Shown in pieces: positions 1 to 7,505 of a stretch of DNA of 64,000 bases. Both the position numbers and the translations under genes were made by a program. The number at the start of each line of letters is the position of its first letter. Position 1 is the stretch's first letter. The stretch comes from Streptantibioticus cattleyicolor NRRL 8057 = DSM 46488 (lineage in GTDB: Bacteria; Actinomycetota; Actinomycetes; Streptomycetales; Streptomycetaceae): contig NC_017585.1 of NCBI RefSeq assembly GCF_000240165.1, forward strand, positions 1,240,001 through 1,304,000, in the 5' to 3' direction. Below the pieces are notes generated by a model that saw only the letters and a program-made list of their open reading frames with translations, was not told where the DNA came from and did not search any database.

Positions 1-1
1 C

Positions 2-61
2 GACACCCCCCGCCACGAGGACGAGCACGCCCCCGCCGACGGGGACCGCATCGGTTCGTGA
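2..61 (+). CDS. C-terminal end of an unidentified gene (partial)
   Basis: The first bases hold an open frame that enters from the left edge and stops at TGA 59-61. The 19 visible codons nearly all end in G or C, as real genes do here, and the encoded tail is acidic and hydrophilic. It converges on the hemerythrin gene that ends at 104. Given the neighbouring cluster it could be a hydrogenase accessory gene (hypC, hypD, hypE and hypF are all missing from the window), but too little is visible to name it. Confidence 0.3.
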   Translation, partial: DTPRHEDEHAPADGDRIGS

Positions 62-103
62 CGGCGCCGGTACGCGCCCGTACCCGGCCGCGCCCGCCGG
101 GGC

Positions 104-667
104 TCAGCGCCTGCCGCGGCGGCCCAGGAGATCCCGCAGCCGGTCGGAGACGGCGGTACCCGGTGCCACCAGCTTGTTCACCGGAGGGGTGTCCGGGGCC
201 CCGGGGTGCGGGCGGGTGGGCGCGGTCCGCTTGGCGGAGCGCACCTTCTCGCCCAGCTCACGCAGCGTCCCGGGCGGGCAGACGGCCAGCAGCTTGGGGA
301 AGAGGCGCTGCTCCTCGTCGGTGGCGTGCTCGGTGACCTCGGTGACCAGGGTGAGCAGCAGCTCGTCGAAGTCCGGGTCGTCCGGCTCCCGGTGGGTCAG
401 CGCGTCGAGGACCCGCTCCACCCGCGCGTGGTCGGCCAGCTCCTTGTCGGCGAGGGCGGCCCCGCCGACCACGCGCTCGCGCACGGCGGGGTAGAGGTAT
501 TCGCGCTCCGCCTCGGAGTGGCGCACCAGCTCCACCGTGACCTCCGCGACCAGGTCGCCGCGCTCGGCGCTGCCCGGGGCGGCCGAACGGATCCGGTCGA
601 AGAGCCGCTGCACCCCGCGGTGGTCGGCCGACAGCTCCGCGATGACATCCGCCCGCTCACGCCCCAT
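104..667 (-). CDS. Hemerythrin (HHE cation-binding) domain protein
   Basis: Predicted 187-residue cytoplasmic protein. The N-terminal 140 residues show the HHE pattern of a four-helix diiron bundle: DHRGVQRLFDRI near residue 15, RHSEAEREYLYP near 50, a DHARVERVLDAL helix near 80 and HATDEEQRLFPKL near 113. Such domains bind O2 or sense redox state through a non-haem di-iron site. The tail contains TAPTRPHPGAPDTPP, which recurs almost unchanged in the hemerythrin at 5829-6374, so the two are paralogues bracketing the hydrogenase maturation genes. ATG 667 is preceded by GGAGGA. It is transcribed away from hypX. A role in oxygen handling around the hydrogenase is inference from position. Confidence 0.85.
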   Translation of the reverse strand: MGRERADVIAELSADHRGVQRLFDRIRSAAPGSAERGDLVAEVTVELVRHSEAEREYLYPAVRERVVGGAALADKELADHARVERVLDALTHREPDDPDFDELLLTLVTEVTEHATDEEQRLFPKLLAVCPPGTLRELGEKVRSAKRTAPTRPHPGAPDTPPVNKLVAPGTAVSDRLRDLLGRRGRR

Positions 668-895
668 CCGTTCCTCCCGACCGCCGTCCGCCCCGCCCGG
701 CCACGGGTACCCCGGCCGGGCCGCCCGACACGGCCGGGGTTCAGCCGCACGCCCCACCGCGTACCGGCGAATCGGGTGACCCGGCGGCCGGGGTGCGCCG
801 GGCCGCCCCGCGCGGCGGTGACCATGAGGGCCGACAGGCCGTGGCACGCGACGCCGGGCGCACGGCACCGGGCACCAGCGGACCGAAGGACGGCC

Positions 896-2641
896 ATGCG
901 CATCCTGCTCGTCGCGTCGGCGTTCAACAGCCTGACCCAACGGGTCTTCGCCGAGCTGAGGGATCTCGGCCACGAGGTGGCGGTGGAGCTGGCGCTCGGT
1001 GGTGACGCGCTGCTGGTCCGGGTGCCGCACCACGCGCCGGACCTGGTGATCGCGCCGATGCTGAAGGCCGCCCTGCCGCGCGAGATCTGGACGGCCTACC
1101 CGTGCTTCGTCGTCCACCCCGGACCGGTCGGCGACCGCGGCCCGTCGTCGCTGGACTGGGCGGTGCTGGAAGGGGCCACCGAATGGGGGGTCACCGTGCT
1201 CCAGGCCGAGGAGGAGATGGACGCCGGCCCGGTGTGGGCCTCGGTGCCCTGCCGGCTCCCCGAGACCGGCAAGAGCGACCTGTACCGCAACGAGATCGCC
1301 GACGCCGCGCTGGACGCCGTCCACCTCGCGGTACGGCGCTTCGAGGACGGCGGCCACCTCCCGGCCCCGCAACCGGACCGCGCGCCCACCGCCACCGGGC
1401 CGGCCCCGACGGTACGGGTCAGACCCGCGATGACCCAGGACGTACGCCGGATCGACTGGACCTCCGACCCCACGGAAACGGTTCTGCGCAAACTGAGGTC
1501 GGCCGATTCCCAACCCGGCGTCCTCGACGTCCTCCTCGGCCGGGAGGTCTTCCTGCACGGCGGACACCGCGCCGAGGCGCTGCGCGGACGCCCGGGGGAA
1601 CTGCTCGCCACCCGGGCCGGCGCGGTCTGCCGGGCCACCGTGGACGGCGCCGTGTGGCTGCCCAGGGCACGGCCGAGGCGACCACCCGGCGGCCCGCGTG
1701 CCGTCGCCCTGCCCACCGCCGCCGCGCTCGGCCCCCGGCTGCCCCCGCTCCCCGAGGCGCCCGAGCCGTCGCTGGACCGGCAGGCCGCCGGGGCCGTCCC
1801 CGACTGGTCCGAGATCCGCTACCGCGAGGCGGGCGAGGCCGGCTTCCTCACCTTCTCCTTCCCCGGCGGCGCGATGAGCACCGCCCAGTGCCGACGGCTG
1901 CTGCGCGCCTACCGGGCCGCCTGCGCCCGCCCCACCTCGGTGCTGGTCCTCGGCGGCCAACGCGACTTCTTCGGCAACGGCATCCACCTCGACGTCATCG
2001 AGGCCGCCCCCGACCCGGCCGCCGAGTCCTGGGCCAACATCGTCGCCATCGACGACCTGGTCGAAGCGGTGCTCACCACCACCGACCGGCTGGTCGTCGC
2101 CGCCCTGGGCGGCAACGCCGCGGCCGGCGGCTGCATGCTGGCCCTCGCCGCCGACGAGGTCTGGTGCCGCCACGGCGCCGTACTCAACCCCCACTACCGC
2201 CTCATGGGGCTCTACGGCTCCGAATACTGGACCTACACCCTGCCGCGCCGGGTGGGCGCCGCGGAGGCCGACCGGCTGACCCGCGAGGCGCTGCCGGTCA
2301 GCGCCCGCACCGCACAGGCCCTCGGACTCGTGGACCACGTGCTCACCTGCCCCCCGCGGGACTTCGCCGCCGAAGTCGCCCACCGCGCCGCCTCGTTGGC
2401 CGGCTCCGCGGCGGTACGCGGACGCATCGCCCGCAAGAAGACGGCGTACGACAGCGCGGAACGTACGGCGGCGCTGCGCCGCTGCCGTACGGACGAACTC
2501 GCCCGGATGCGCGTCGTCTTCGACGACCCCGACGCCCCCTACCACGCCCTGCGCCGCGCCTTCGTCCGCAAGGAACGCCCGCCGGCCACCCCGGGCCACC
2601 TGACGGCACCGCCCGCCGCCCGCCGGACGCCCCGGCCGTGA
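896..2641 (+). CDS. hypX: Hydrogenase maturation factor HypX/HoxX
   Basis: 581 residues with two fused domains. The N-terminal half is formyltransferase/hydrolase-like, with the HPGPVGDRGPSSLDWA motif around residue 75-90. The C-terminal half is a crotonase (enoyl-CoA hydratase) fold, with GGQRDFFGNGIHLD and LGGNAAAGGCMLALAADE as its active-site loops. HoxX of Ralstonia eutropha is known to make the active-site CO ligand of [NiFe]-hydrogenase from a formyl unit under aerobic conditions. It is the first gene of the plus-strand operon and its stop overlaps the GTG of the protease gene (GTGA at 2638). ATG 896 gives the family-typical MRILLVASAFNS start. This gene implies hydrogenase assembly in air. 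Confidence 0.93.
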   Translation: MRILLVASAFNSLTQRVFAELRDLGHEVAVELALGGDALLVRVPHHAPDLVIAPMLKAALPREIWTAYPCFVVHPGPVGDRGPSSLDWAVLEGATEWGVTVLQAEEEMDAGPVWASVPCRLPETGKSDLYRNEIADAALDAVHLAVRRFEDGGHLPAPQPDRAPTATGPAPTVRVRPAMTQDVRRIDWTSDPTETVLRKLRSADSQPGVLDVLLGREVFLHGGHRAEALRGRPGELLATRAGAVCRATVDGAVWLPRARPRRPPGGPRAVALPTAAALGPRLPPLPEAPEPSLDRQAAGAVPDWSEIRYREAGEAGFLTFSFPGGAMSTAQCRRLLRAYRAACARPTSVLVLGGQRDFFGNGIHLDVIEAAPDPAAESWANIVAIDDLVEAVLTTTDRLVVAALGGNAAAGGCMLALAADEVWCRHGAVLNPHYRLMGLYGSEYWTYTLPRRVGAAEADRLTREALPVSARTAQALGLVDHVLTCPPRDFAAEVAHRAASLAGSAAVRGRIARKKTAYDSAERTAALRRCRTDELARMRVVFDDPDAPYHALRRAFVRKERPPATPGHLTAPPAARRTPRP

Positions 2642-3168
2642 CCGGCCCGGCCCCCGCAGCGCGGGTCCTGGTCGCCGGGATCGGCAACGTCTTCCTCGGC
2701 GACGACGGCTTCGGCGTCGAGGTCGCGCGCACCCTCGCCGGCCGCCGACTGCCCGACGGCGTCGACCTGGTGAACACCGGCGTACGCGGCGTCCACCTCG
2801 CCTACCAACTCCTCGACGGCTACCACACCGCCGTCCTGGTGGACGTCACCCGGCGCGGCGGCCGGCCCGGCACCGTCTACCTGATCGAGACCCCGCGGGC
2901 CGGGCCGGCGACCCCCGAGGACGCGCTGATCGACGGCCACCGCATGACCCCGGACGCCGTGCTGGCGCTGCTCGGCACGCTCAGCGCCGGCACCGCTGCC
3001 GACCGGCCGCGACGGGTGGTCGTCGTCGGCTGCGAACCGGAACGGCTCGCCGAGGGCATCGGACTGAGCCCGCCGGTGGCCGCCGCCGTGGCCCCCGCCG
3101 CCGACCTGGCGCTCCAGGTCGCGGGCGAGGCGGCGGCAGCGGCCCCGGACCGGTGCGCGCGGCCCTGA
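2638..3168 (+). CDS. Hydrogenase maturation endopeptidase (HyaD/HupD family)
   Basis: 176 residues. The start contains the family signature VAGIGNVFLGDDGFGVEVA, in which a conserved acidic residue binds nickel of the immature large subunit, and the middle has the LVDVTRRGG acidic motif. The family clips the C-terminal tail of the hydrogenase large subunit after Ni insertion; here the likely substrate is the protein at 7506-9305, which still carries a 22-residue tail after its last nickel cysteine motif. The gene starts at GTG 2638 inside the hypX stop, so it is translationally coupled. A typical distal HxxxP-type histidine is not obvious; the family assignment rests mainly on the N-terminal motif and the context. 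Confidence 0.88.
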   Translation: MTGPAPAARVLVAGIGNVFLGDDGFGVEVARTLAGRRLPDGVDLVNTGVRGVHLAYQLLDGYHTAVLVDVTRRGGRPGTVYLIETPRAGPATPEDALIDGHRMTPDAVLALLGTLSAGTAADRPRRVVVVGCEPERLAEGIGLSPPVAAAVAPAADLALQVAGEAAAAAPDRCARP

Positions 3169-3201
3169 CCACGCGCCGCCGCCGCGACGCAGGGAGGACC
3201 G

Positions 3202-3582
3202 ATGCACGAGATGTCCATCGCCATGGCGGTGGTGGAACAGGTCGCCCGGGCCGCCCGGCCGCCGGAGCGCCACACCGTCACCTCGGTGCGGCTGCGCATC
3301 GGTGAACTGGCCGGGGTGGTCGACGAGGCGCTGCGGTTCTCCTTCGACCTCGCCTGCGAAGGCACCCCGCTGGCCGGGGCCCGGCTGGAGACCGAACCCG
3401 TCGCCGGCCGCGCCCGCTGCGCCGACTGCGCCGCGCGGTGGGCCACCGGAATGCCTCCCCACCTGTGGTGCCGGGAGTGCGGAAGCGCCCGCTGCGAACT
3501 GGTCGCCGGGCGGGAACTCGACATCGTGGACGTACGCTGGGCGCCGCGCCCCGCCGAGTCCCTTGCCGGAGAGGCGGGTTGA
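3202..3582 (+). CDS. hypA: Hydrogenase nickel incorporation protein HypA
   Basis: 126 residues. It begins MHEMSI, where His2 is the conserved nickel ligand of HypA. The zinc site is formed by two cysteine pairs, RCADC near residue 74 and WCRECGS near residue 94. HypA receives and delivers Ni2+ together with HypB for insertion into the large subunit. ATG 3202 is preceded by GGGAGG. The stop overlaps a possible TTG start of hypB (TTGA at 3579), so the two are coupled. Confidence 0.95.
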   Translation: MHEMSIAMAVVEQVARAARPPERHTVTSVRLRIGELAGVVDEALRFSFDLACEGTPLAGARLETEPVAGRARCADCAARWATGMPPHLWCRECGSARCELVAGRELDIVDVRWAPRPAESLAGEAG

Positions 3583-3587
3583 CCGAG

Positions 3588-4343
3588 ATGTGCCGAGCGG
3601 ACGAGGTACCACAAGACGTACCGCGGGCGGTGCTCGCGCGGAACGACGCCTACGCGCGGGAGTTGCGCGCCGACCTCGCCGGACGGGGCACCGTCGTGGT
3701 CAACCTGCTCTCCAGCCCCGGCAGCGGCAAGACCGCGCTGCTGGAGGCGGAACTCACCATCGCCCGGCGGCGCGGGGTACCGGTGGCCGCCCTCACCGCC
3801 GACCTCGCCACCGAGAACGACGCCCGCCGGCTCGCCCGCTCCGGCGCCCCCGTCAAACAGGTGCTCACCGACGGCCTGTGCCACCTGGAGGCGCGGATGC
3901 TGCGCGGGCACCTCGACGGCTGGCTGCCGAAGGCCACCCGGGTGCTCTTCGTGGAGAACGTCGGCAACCTGGTCTGCCCCGCCTCCTACGACCTGGGGGA
4001 GTCGCTGCGCGTGACGCTCGCCTCGGTCACCGAGGGCGAGGACAAACCGCTGAAGTACCCGAGCGCCTTCGGCCTCGCCCACCTCGTGCTGGTCACCAAG
4101 GCGGACCTCGCCGACGCCGCCGGGTTCGACGCGCGGGCGTTCACCGCCAACGTCCAGCAGGTCAACCCCGGCGTCGAGGTGGCGTACACCTCGGCCCGCA
4201 CCGGCGAGGGCACCGGCCTGCTGCTGGACCGCGCGCTGGCCGTGGCCGGCGGTGCCGCCGCGCACCGCCCCGTGATGTCCCGGCCGGCCCCGGCGGCGGA
4301 CACCACGGCCACCCGGACGGCCGCCACGACGAGCGGGCCGTGA
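3588..4343 (+). CDS. hypB: Hydrogenase nickel incorporation GTPase HypB
   Basis: 251 residues from ATG 3588. It is a SIMIBI-class GTPase: P-loop SSPGSGKTALLE near residue 42, a Cys-containing NLVCPASYDLGE segment near 126, and the nucleotide-specificity VTKADLAD near 165. HypB hydrolyses GTP to drive Ni2+ transfer with HypA. There is no long histidine-rich nickel-storage stretch at the N-terminus, only MCRADEV with the usual early cysteine. The last 30 residues are low-complexity Ala/Thr/Pro. An alternative TTG start at 3579 overlapping the hypA stop is also possible, since GGAGAGG lies just upstream. Confidence 0.95.
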   Translation: MCRADEVPQDVPRAVLARNDAYARELRADLAGRGTVVVNLLSSPGSGKTALLEAELTIARRRGVPVAALTADLATENDARRLARSGAPVKQVLTDGLCHLEARMLRGHLDGWLPKATRVLFVENVGNLVCPASYDLGESLRVTLASVTEGEDKPLKYPSAFGLAHLVLVTKADLADAAGFDARAFTANVQQVNPGVEVAYTSARTGEGTGLLLDRALAVAGGAAAHRPVMSRPAPAADTTATRTAATTSGP

Positions 4344-4423
4344 GCCCGTACCGCACCATCGAGGCGCGGGCCGGTGGCGTGCCGCTCCGCTCGGCAGACC
4401 CGGGTTCGCGGTGAGGAGACGGC

Positions 4424-5857
4424 ATGGTGGACGACCCGGCCCGCGAAGCCACGGCCACCGCGCCGTGCGACCCGTTCGCACCGCTGCGCGCGGTCGCCGA
4501 CGCGGTGCTCTACGAGGGGTACCTGCTCTACCCCTACCGCAGGTCCTCGCCGAAGAACCGGGTGCGCTGGCAGTTCGGCGTACTGGGACCGCGCGCCTGG
4601 GCCGAACGCAACGGACCCGTCACCGCGGGCGTGGCCGGCTCCGCCGAGTCCTGGTACCAGCAGACGCAAGTCGTGCTCCAGGCCGACCCCGACGCCGTGC
4701 TGCGGCTACGCCTCCGTTACCTGCACAGCCGGCACAAGAGCGTCGAGCGCCGCCACGCGGACGGCTCCCACCGGCCCGTGGCCTCCCTGGAGGCCGACGG
4801 CGAACTCCACCTCACCTTCGACGAAGCGCTGCCCCGCGAGACCGGCGCCGACATCCCGCTCGCCCAACTCCTCGCGGCGGAGCAGGCGTTCACCACCGGA
4901 TCACCCGGGGGAACGCAGACCTCGCCGATCGCCGACGGCACCGCGCGGGTGGTACGCCGCGGCCACCCGGTCCACGCGGTGACCACGGTACGGGCCCAAC
5001 CCGTCGACCCCGCCCGCCACGCCTACCGCCTCACCGTGCGCACCGAGAACACCGGCGAGCCGCCCGGCCCCGACGCGTCGCGCGACGAGATCCTGCGGCA
5101 CGCGCTGATCGCCACCCACACCCTCCTCGGCGGCACCGGCGTCGCGTTCGTCTCGCTGCTCGACCCGCCGGACTGGGCGGCGCCCCACGTCCGCGCCTGC
5201 CGCAACCTGCACACCTTCCCGGTGCTCGGCGGCGCCCCCGGCACCGGCGACCTGATGCTCTCCGCCCCCATCATCCTGCCCGACCACCCCCAGGTCGCCC
5301 CGGAGAGCCCCGGCGACCTGCACGACGCCGCGGAGATCGACGAGATCCTGTCGCTGCGCACCGCGCTCCTGACCGAGGAGGAGAAACGGGAGGCCCGGGC
5401 CACCGACGTCCGGGCCGCGCGGATCCTCGACCGGGTCGACACCATGCCGCCCGAGGTCTTCGCCCGGCTGCACGGCGCCATCCGCTCGCTGCGCCCCCGC
5501 CCGGCCGCCGCCTGGTGGGAGGAGGGCGGCGACGACGGACTCTGCCCGGCCACCGACAGCGTCCGGGTGGGCGAGGTGGCGGTGGCCCGGGGCAGCAGGG
5601 TGCGGCTGCGCCCCGGCGGACGCGGCGCCGACGCCCAGGACATGTTCCTCGCCGGCCGCGACGCCAAGGTGGCCGCCGTCCTCCACGACGTGGACGGCAC
5701 CCGGCACCTCGCCGTCACGCTGGAGGACGACCCCGGCGCCGAGCTGAACGCCTGGTACGGCCGCTACCTGTACTTCCGCCCGCACGAGATCGAGCCGCTG
5801 GCCACCACCGGCGACGAGGAAGGCCCGGATGGACGCCGTCGAGCTGTTGAAGCATGA
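4424..5857 (+). CDS. Conserved hydrogenase-cluster protein of unknown function
   Basis: 477 residues, no signal peptide and no obvious membrane segment. I do not recognise a characterised domain. Distinctive segments are YEGYLLYPYRRSSPKNRVRWQ near residue 30 and HTLLGGTGVAFVSLLDPPDWA near 230; the end (from residue 405) looks like a small beta-barrel, with MFLAGRDAKVAAVLHDVDG. It sits inside the operon between hypB and a hemerythrin, and its last 29 bases overlap the next gene in another frame, so it is made together with the hydrogenase. ATG 4424 has GAGGAGA upstream. A structural or assembly role for the hydrogenase is an inference from position. Confidence 0.85.
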   Translation: MVDDPAREATATAPCDPFAPLRAVADAVLYEGYLLYPYRRSSPKNRVRWQFGVLGPRAWAERNGPVTAGVAGSAESWYQQTQVVLQADPDAVLRLRLRYLHSRHKSVERRHADGSHRPVASLEADGELHLTFDEALPRETGADIPLAQLLAAEQAFTTGSPGGTQTSPIADGTARVVRRGHPVHAVTTVRAQPVDPARHAYRLTVRTENTGEPPGPDASRDEILRHALIATHTLLGGTGVAFVSLLDPPDWAAPHVRACRNLHTFPVLGGAPGTGDLMLSAPIILPDHPQVAPESPGDLHDAAEIDEILSLRTALLTEEEKREARATDVRAARILDRVDTMPPEVFARLHGAIRSLRPRPAAAWWEEGGDDGLCPATDSVRVGEVAVARGSRVRLRPGGRGADAQDMFLAGRDAKVAAVLHDVDGTRHLAVTLEDDPGAELNAWYGRYLYFRPHEIEPLATTGDEEGPDGRRRAVEA

Positions 5858-6374
5858 CCACCGCATGGTCGAGCAGCTGTTCCGCGACCACCACGCGGCG
5901 GCCTCCGACGAGCAGCGCCGCGCCGTGGTCGAACTCCTCGTCCGCGAACTGTCCAAGCACGCGGCCCTGGAGGAACTGCTGGTCTACCCGCTGGCCAGGC
6001 GGGTGACCCCGGACGGCGGGGCGGAGATCGACCGCCACCTGCTGGAACACCTGGACGTCAAACGCACCCTGTACGCCCTCGACCGCCTCCCGGTCGGCAG
6101 CGGCAAGGAGGAGGCGCTGATGTCCACCCTGCGCGGCGAGGTCGAGGAGCACGTGCGCGAGGAGGAATCCGTGCTGCTGCCACGGCTGGCCGACGCGCTC
6201 GGGCCCCAGGACCTGGACGACCTGGGCCAGGTGCTCGACAAGGCGAAGCAGACCGCGCCCACCCGTCCGCACCCGCACGCCCCCGACGAGCCGCCGGCGC
6301 TGACCCTGGCCGCTCCGGTGGCCGCGCTCTACGACCGGCTCCGCGACCGGCTGCAAGGGAGGCCCCGCACATGA
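5829..6374 (+). CDS. Hemerythrin (HHE) domain protein in hydrogenase operon
   Basis: 181 residues. HHE motifs are plain: LLKHDHRMVEQLFRDHH at residue 6, LSKHAALEELLVYPL near 41, EHLDVKRTLYALD near 77 and VEEHVREEESVLLPRL near 105. The C-terminal tail TAPTRPHPHAPDEPP matches that of the minus-strand hemerythrin at 104-667. It overlaps the preceding gene by 29 bases, and its stop overlaps the small-subunit ATG (ATGA at 6371), which implies tight translational coupling to the hydrogenase. Hemerythrin domains bind O2 at a di-iron centre; oxygen scavenging or sensing at the hydrogenase is inferred. Confidence 0.92.
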   Translation: MDAVELLKHDHRMVEQLFRDHHAAASDEQRRAVVELLVRELSKHAALEELLVYPLARRVTPDGGAEIDRHLLEHLDVKRTLYALDRLPVGSGKEEALMSTLRGEVEEHVREEESVLLPRLADALGPQDLDDLGQVLDKAKQTAPTRPHPHAPDEPPALTLAAPVAALYDRLRDRLQGRPRT

Positions 6375-7459
6375 CCACCGACGACATCTCCCCGCCCGGC
6401 GGCCGACCGCCGTCGGCCGGCGAACGCCGGGAGGGCTTCGACGAGATCGACATCCTGTGGATCTCCGAAGGCATGAGCTGCGACGGCGACACCGTCGCCA
6501 TGACCGCCTCCGGACAGCCCGCGATCGAGGACCTGGTACTCGGCCTCATCCCCGGGCTGCCCAAGGTCAACCTGCACAACAAGGTGCTCTCGCCCACCCT
6601 GGGCGGCGAGGAGTTCCTGGCCCCGTTCCGCGCCGCCGCCCGGGGCGAACTCTCCCCGTTCATCCTGGTCGTCGAAGGGTCGGTGCCCAACCAGAACATC
6701 ATCGAGGGCGACGGCTACTGGACCTCGTTCGGCAACGACCCGCGGACCGGCGAACCGCTCACCCTCAACTGGTGGCTCGACCGACTGGCGCCCCGGGCCT
6801 GGGCGGTGGTCGCCGCCGGCACCTGCGCGACCTTCGGCGGCATCCACGCCATGGCCGGCAACCCGACCGGTTCCATGGGCCTCGCCGACTACCTGGGATG
6901 GGACTTCAAGTCCGCGGGCGCCCTGCCGGTGGTCAACGTCCCCGGCTGCCCCATCCAGCCGGAGAACTTCATGGAGACCCTGACCTGGGTGCTCCAGCAC
7001 GCCGCCGGGGCCGCGCCGCCGCCCCCGCTGGACCACATGCTCAGACCGCAGTGGCTCTTCGGCAAGACGGTGCACGAGGGGTGCGACCGGGCCGCCTACT
7101 ACGAGCAGGCCGACTTCGCCAAGGACTACAACTCGCCCAAGTGCCAGGTGAAGGTGGGGTGTTGGGGACCGGTGGTCAACTGCAACGTCCCCAAACGCGG
7201 CTGGATGGGCGGCATCGGCGGCTGCCCCAACGTCGGCGGCATCTGCATCGGCTGCACCATGCCCGGCTTCCCCGACACCTTCATGCCGTTCATGGACGAA
7301 CCGGCCGGCGGCAGCCTGTCCTCGCTGCTGATCAAACCGTACGGGGCGTTCATCCGCCGGATGCGCGGCATCACCAACATCGCGGTCAACCGCGAACCCC
7401 GGTGGCGACACAACAAACCGGCGCTGACCAGCGGCTACGACCCCCACTGGCGCCCGTGA
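6371..7459 (+). CDS. hhyS: [NiFe]-hydrogenase small subunit, group 1h type
   Basis: 362 residues, Fe-S electron-transfer subunit. There is no twin-arginine signal, as expected for the cytoplasmic-facing high-affinity class. The usual proximal-cluster CxxC is replaced by C37-D-G-D40, that is Cys plus Asp, the substitution known in the actinobacterial-type hydrogenase of R. eutropha. Other cluster ligands are visible in GTCATFGG, VPGCPIQPENF, HEGCDRAAYYE and the Cys-rich stretch 255-300 (KVGCWGPVVNCN, IGGCPNVGGICIGCTMPGFPD). The large-subunit gene follows after 46 bases. Group assignment rests on the motifs and gene order; confident for hydrogenase, slightly less for the exact group. Confidence 0.95.
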   Translation: MTTDDISPPGGRPPSAGERREGFDEIDILWISEGMSCDGDTVAMTASGQPAIEDLVLGLIPGLPKVNLHNKVLSPTLGGEEFLAPFRAAARGELSPFILVVEGSVPNQNIIEGDGYWTSFGNDPRTGEPLTLNWWLDRLAPRAWAVVAAGTCATFGGIHAMAGNPTGSMGLADYLGWDFKSAGALPVVNVPGCPIQPENFMETLTWVLQHAAGAAPPPPLDHMLRPQWLFGKTVHEGCDRAAYYEQADFAKDYNSPKCQVKVGCWGPVVNCNVPKRGWMGGIGGCPNVGGICIGCTMPGFPDTFMPFMDEPAGGSLSSLLIKPYGAFIRRMRGITNIAVNREPRWRHNKPALTSGYDPHWRP

Positions 7460-7505
7460 CCCGCACCGCCGGCGCGGGCACACCACGAACGAGACAGGAA
7501 CCCAC

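Noticed and set aside
104-2599. A very long open frame on the minus strand (about 830 codons) opposite hypX
   Set aside because: Only its last 187 codons (the hemerythrin) have family similarity and a ribosome site; the rest is the shadow of hypX with reversed codon bias.
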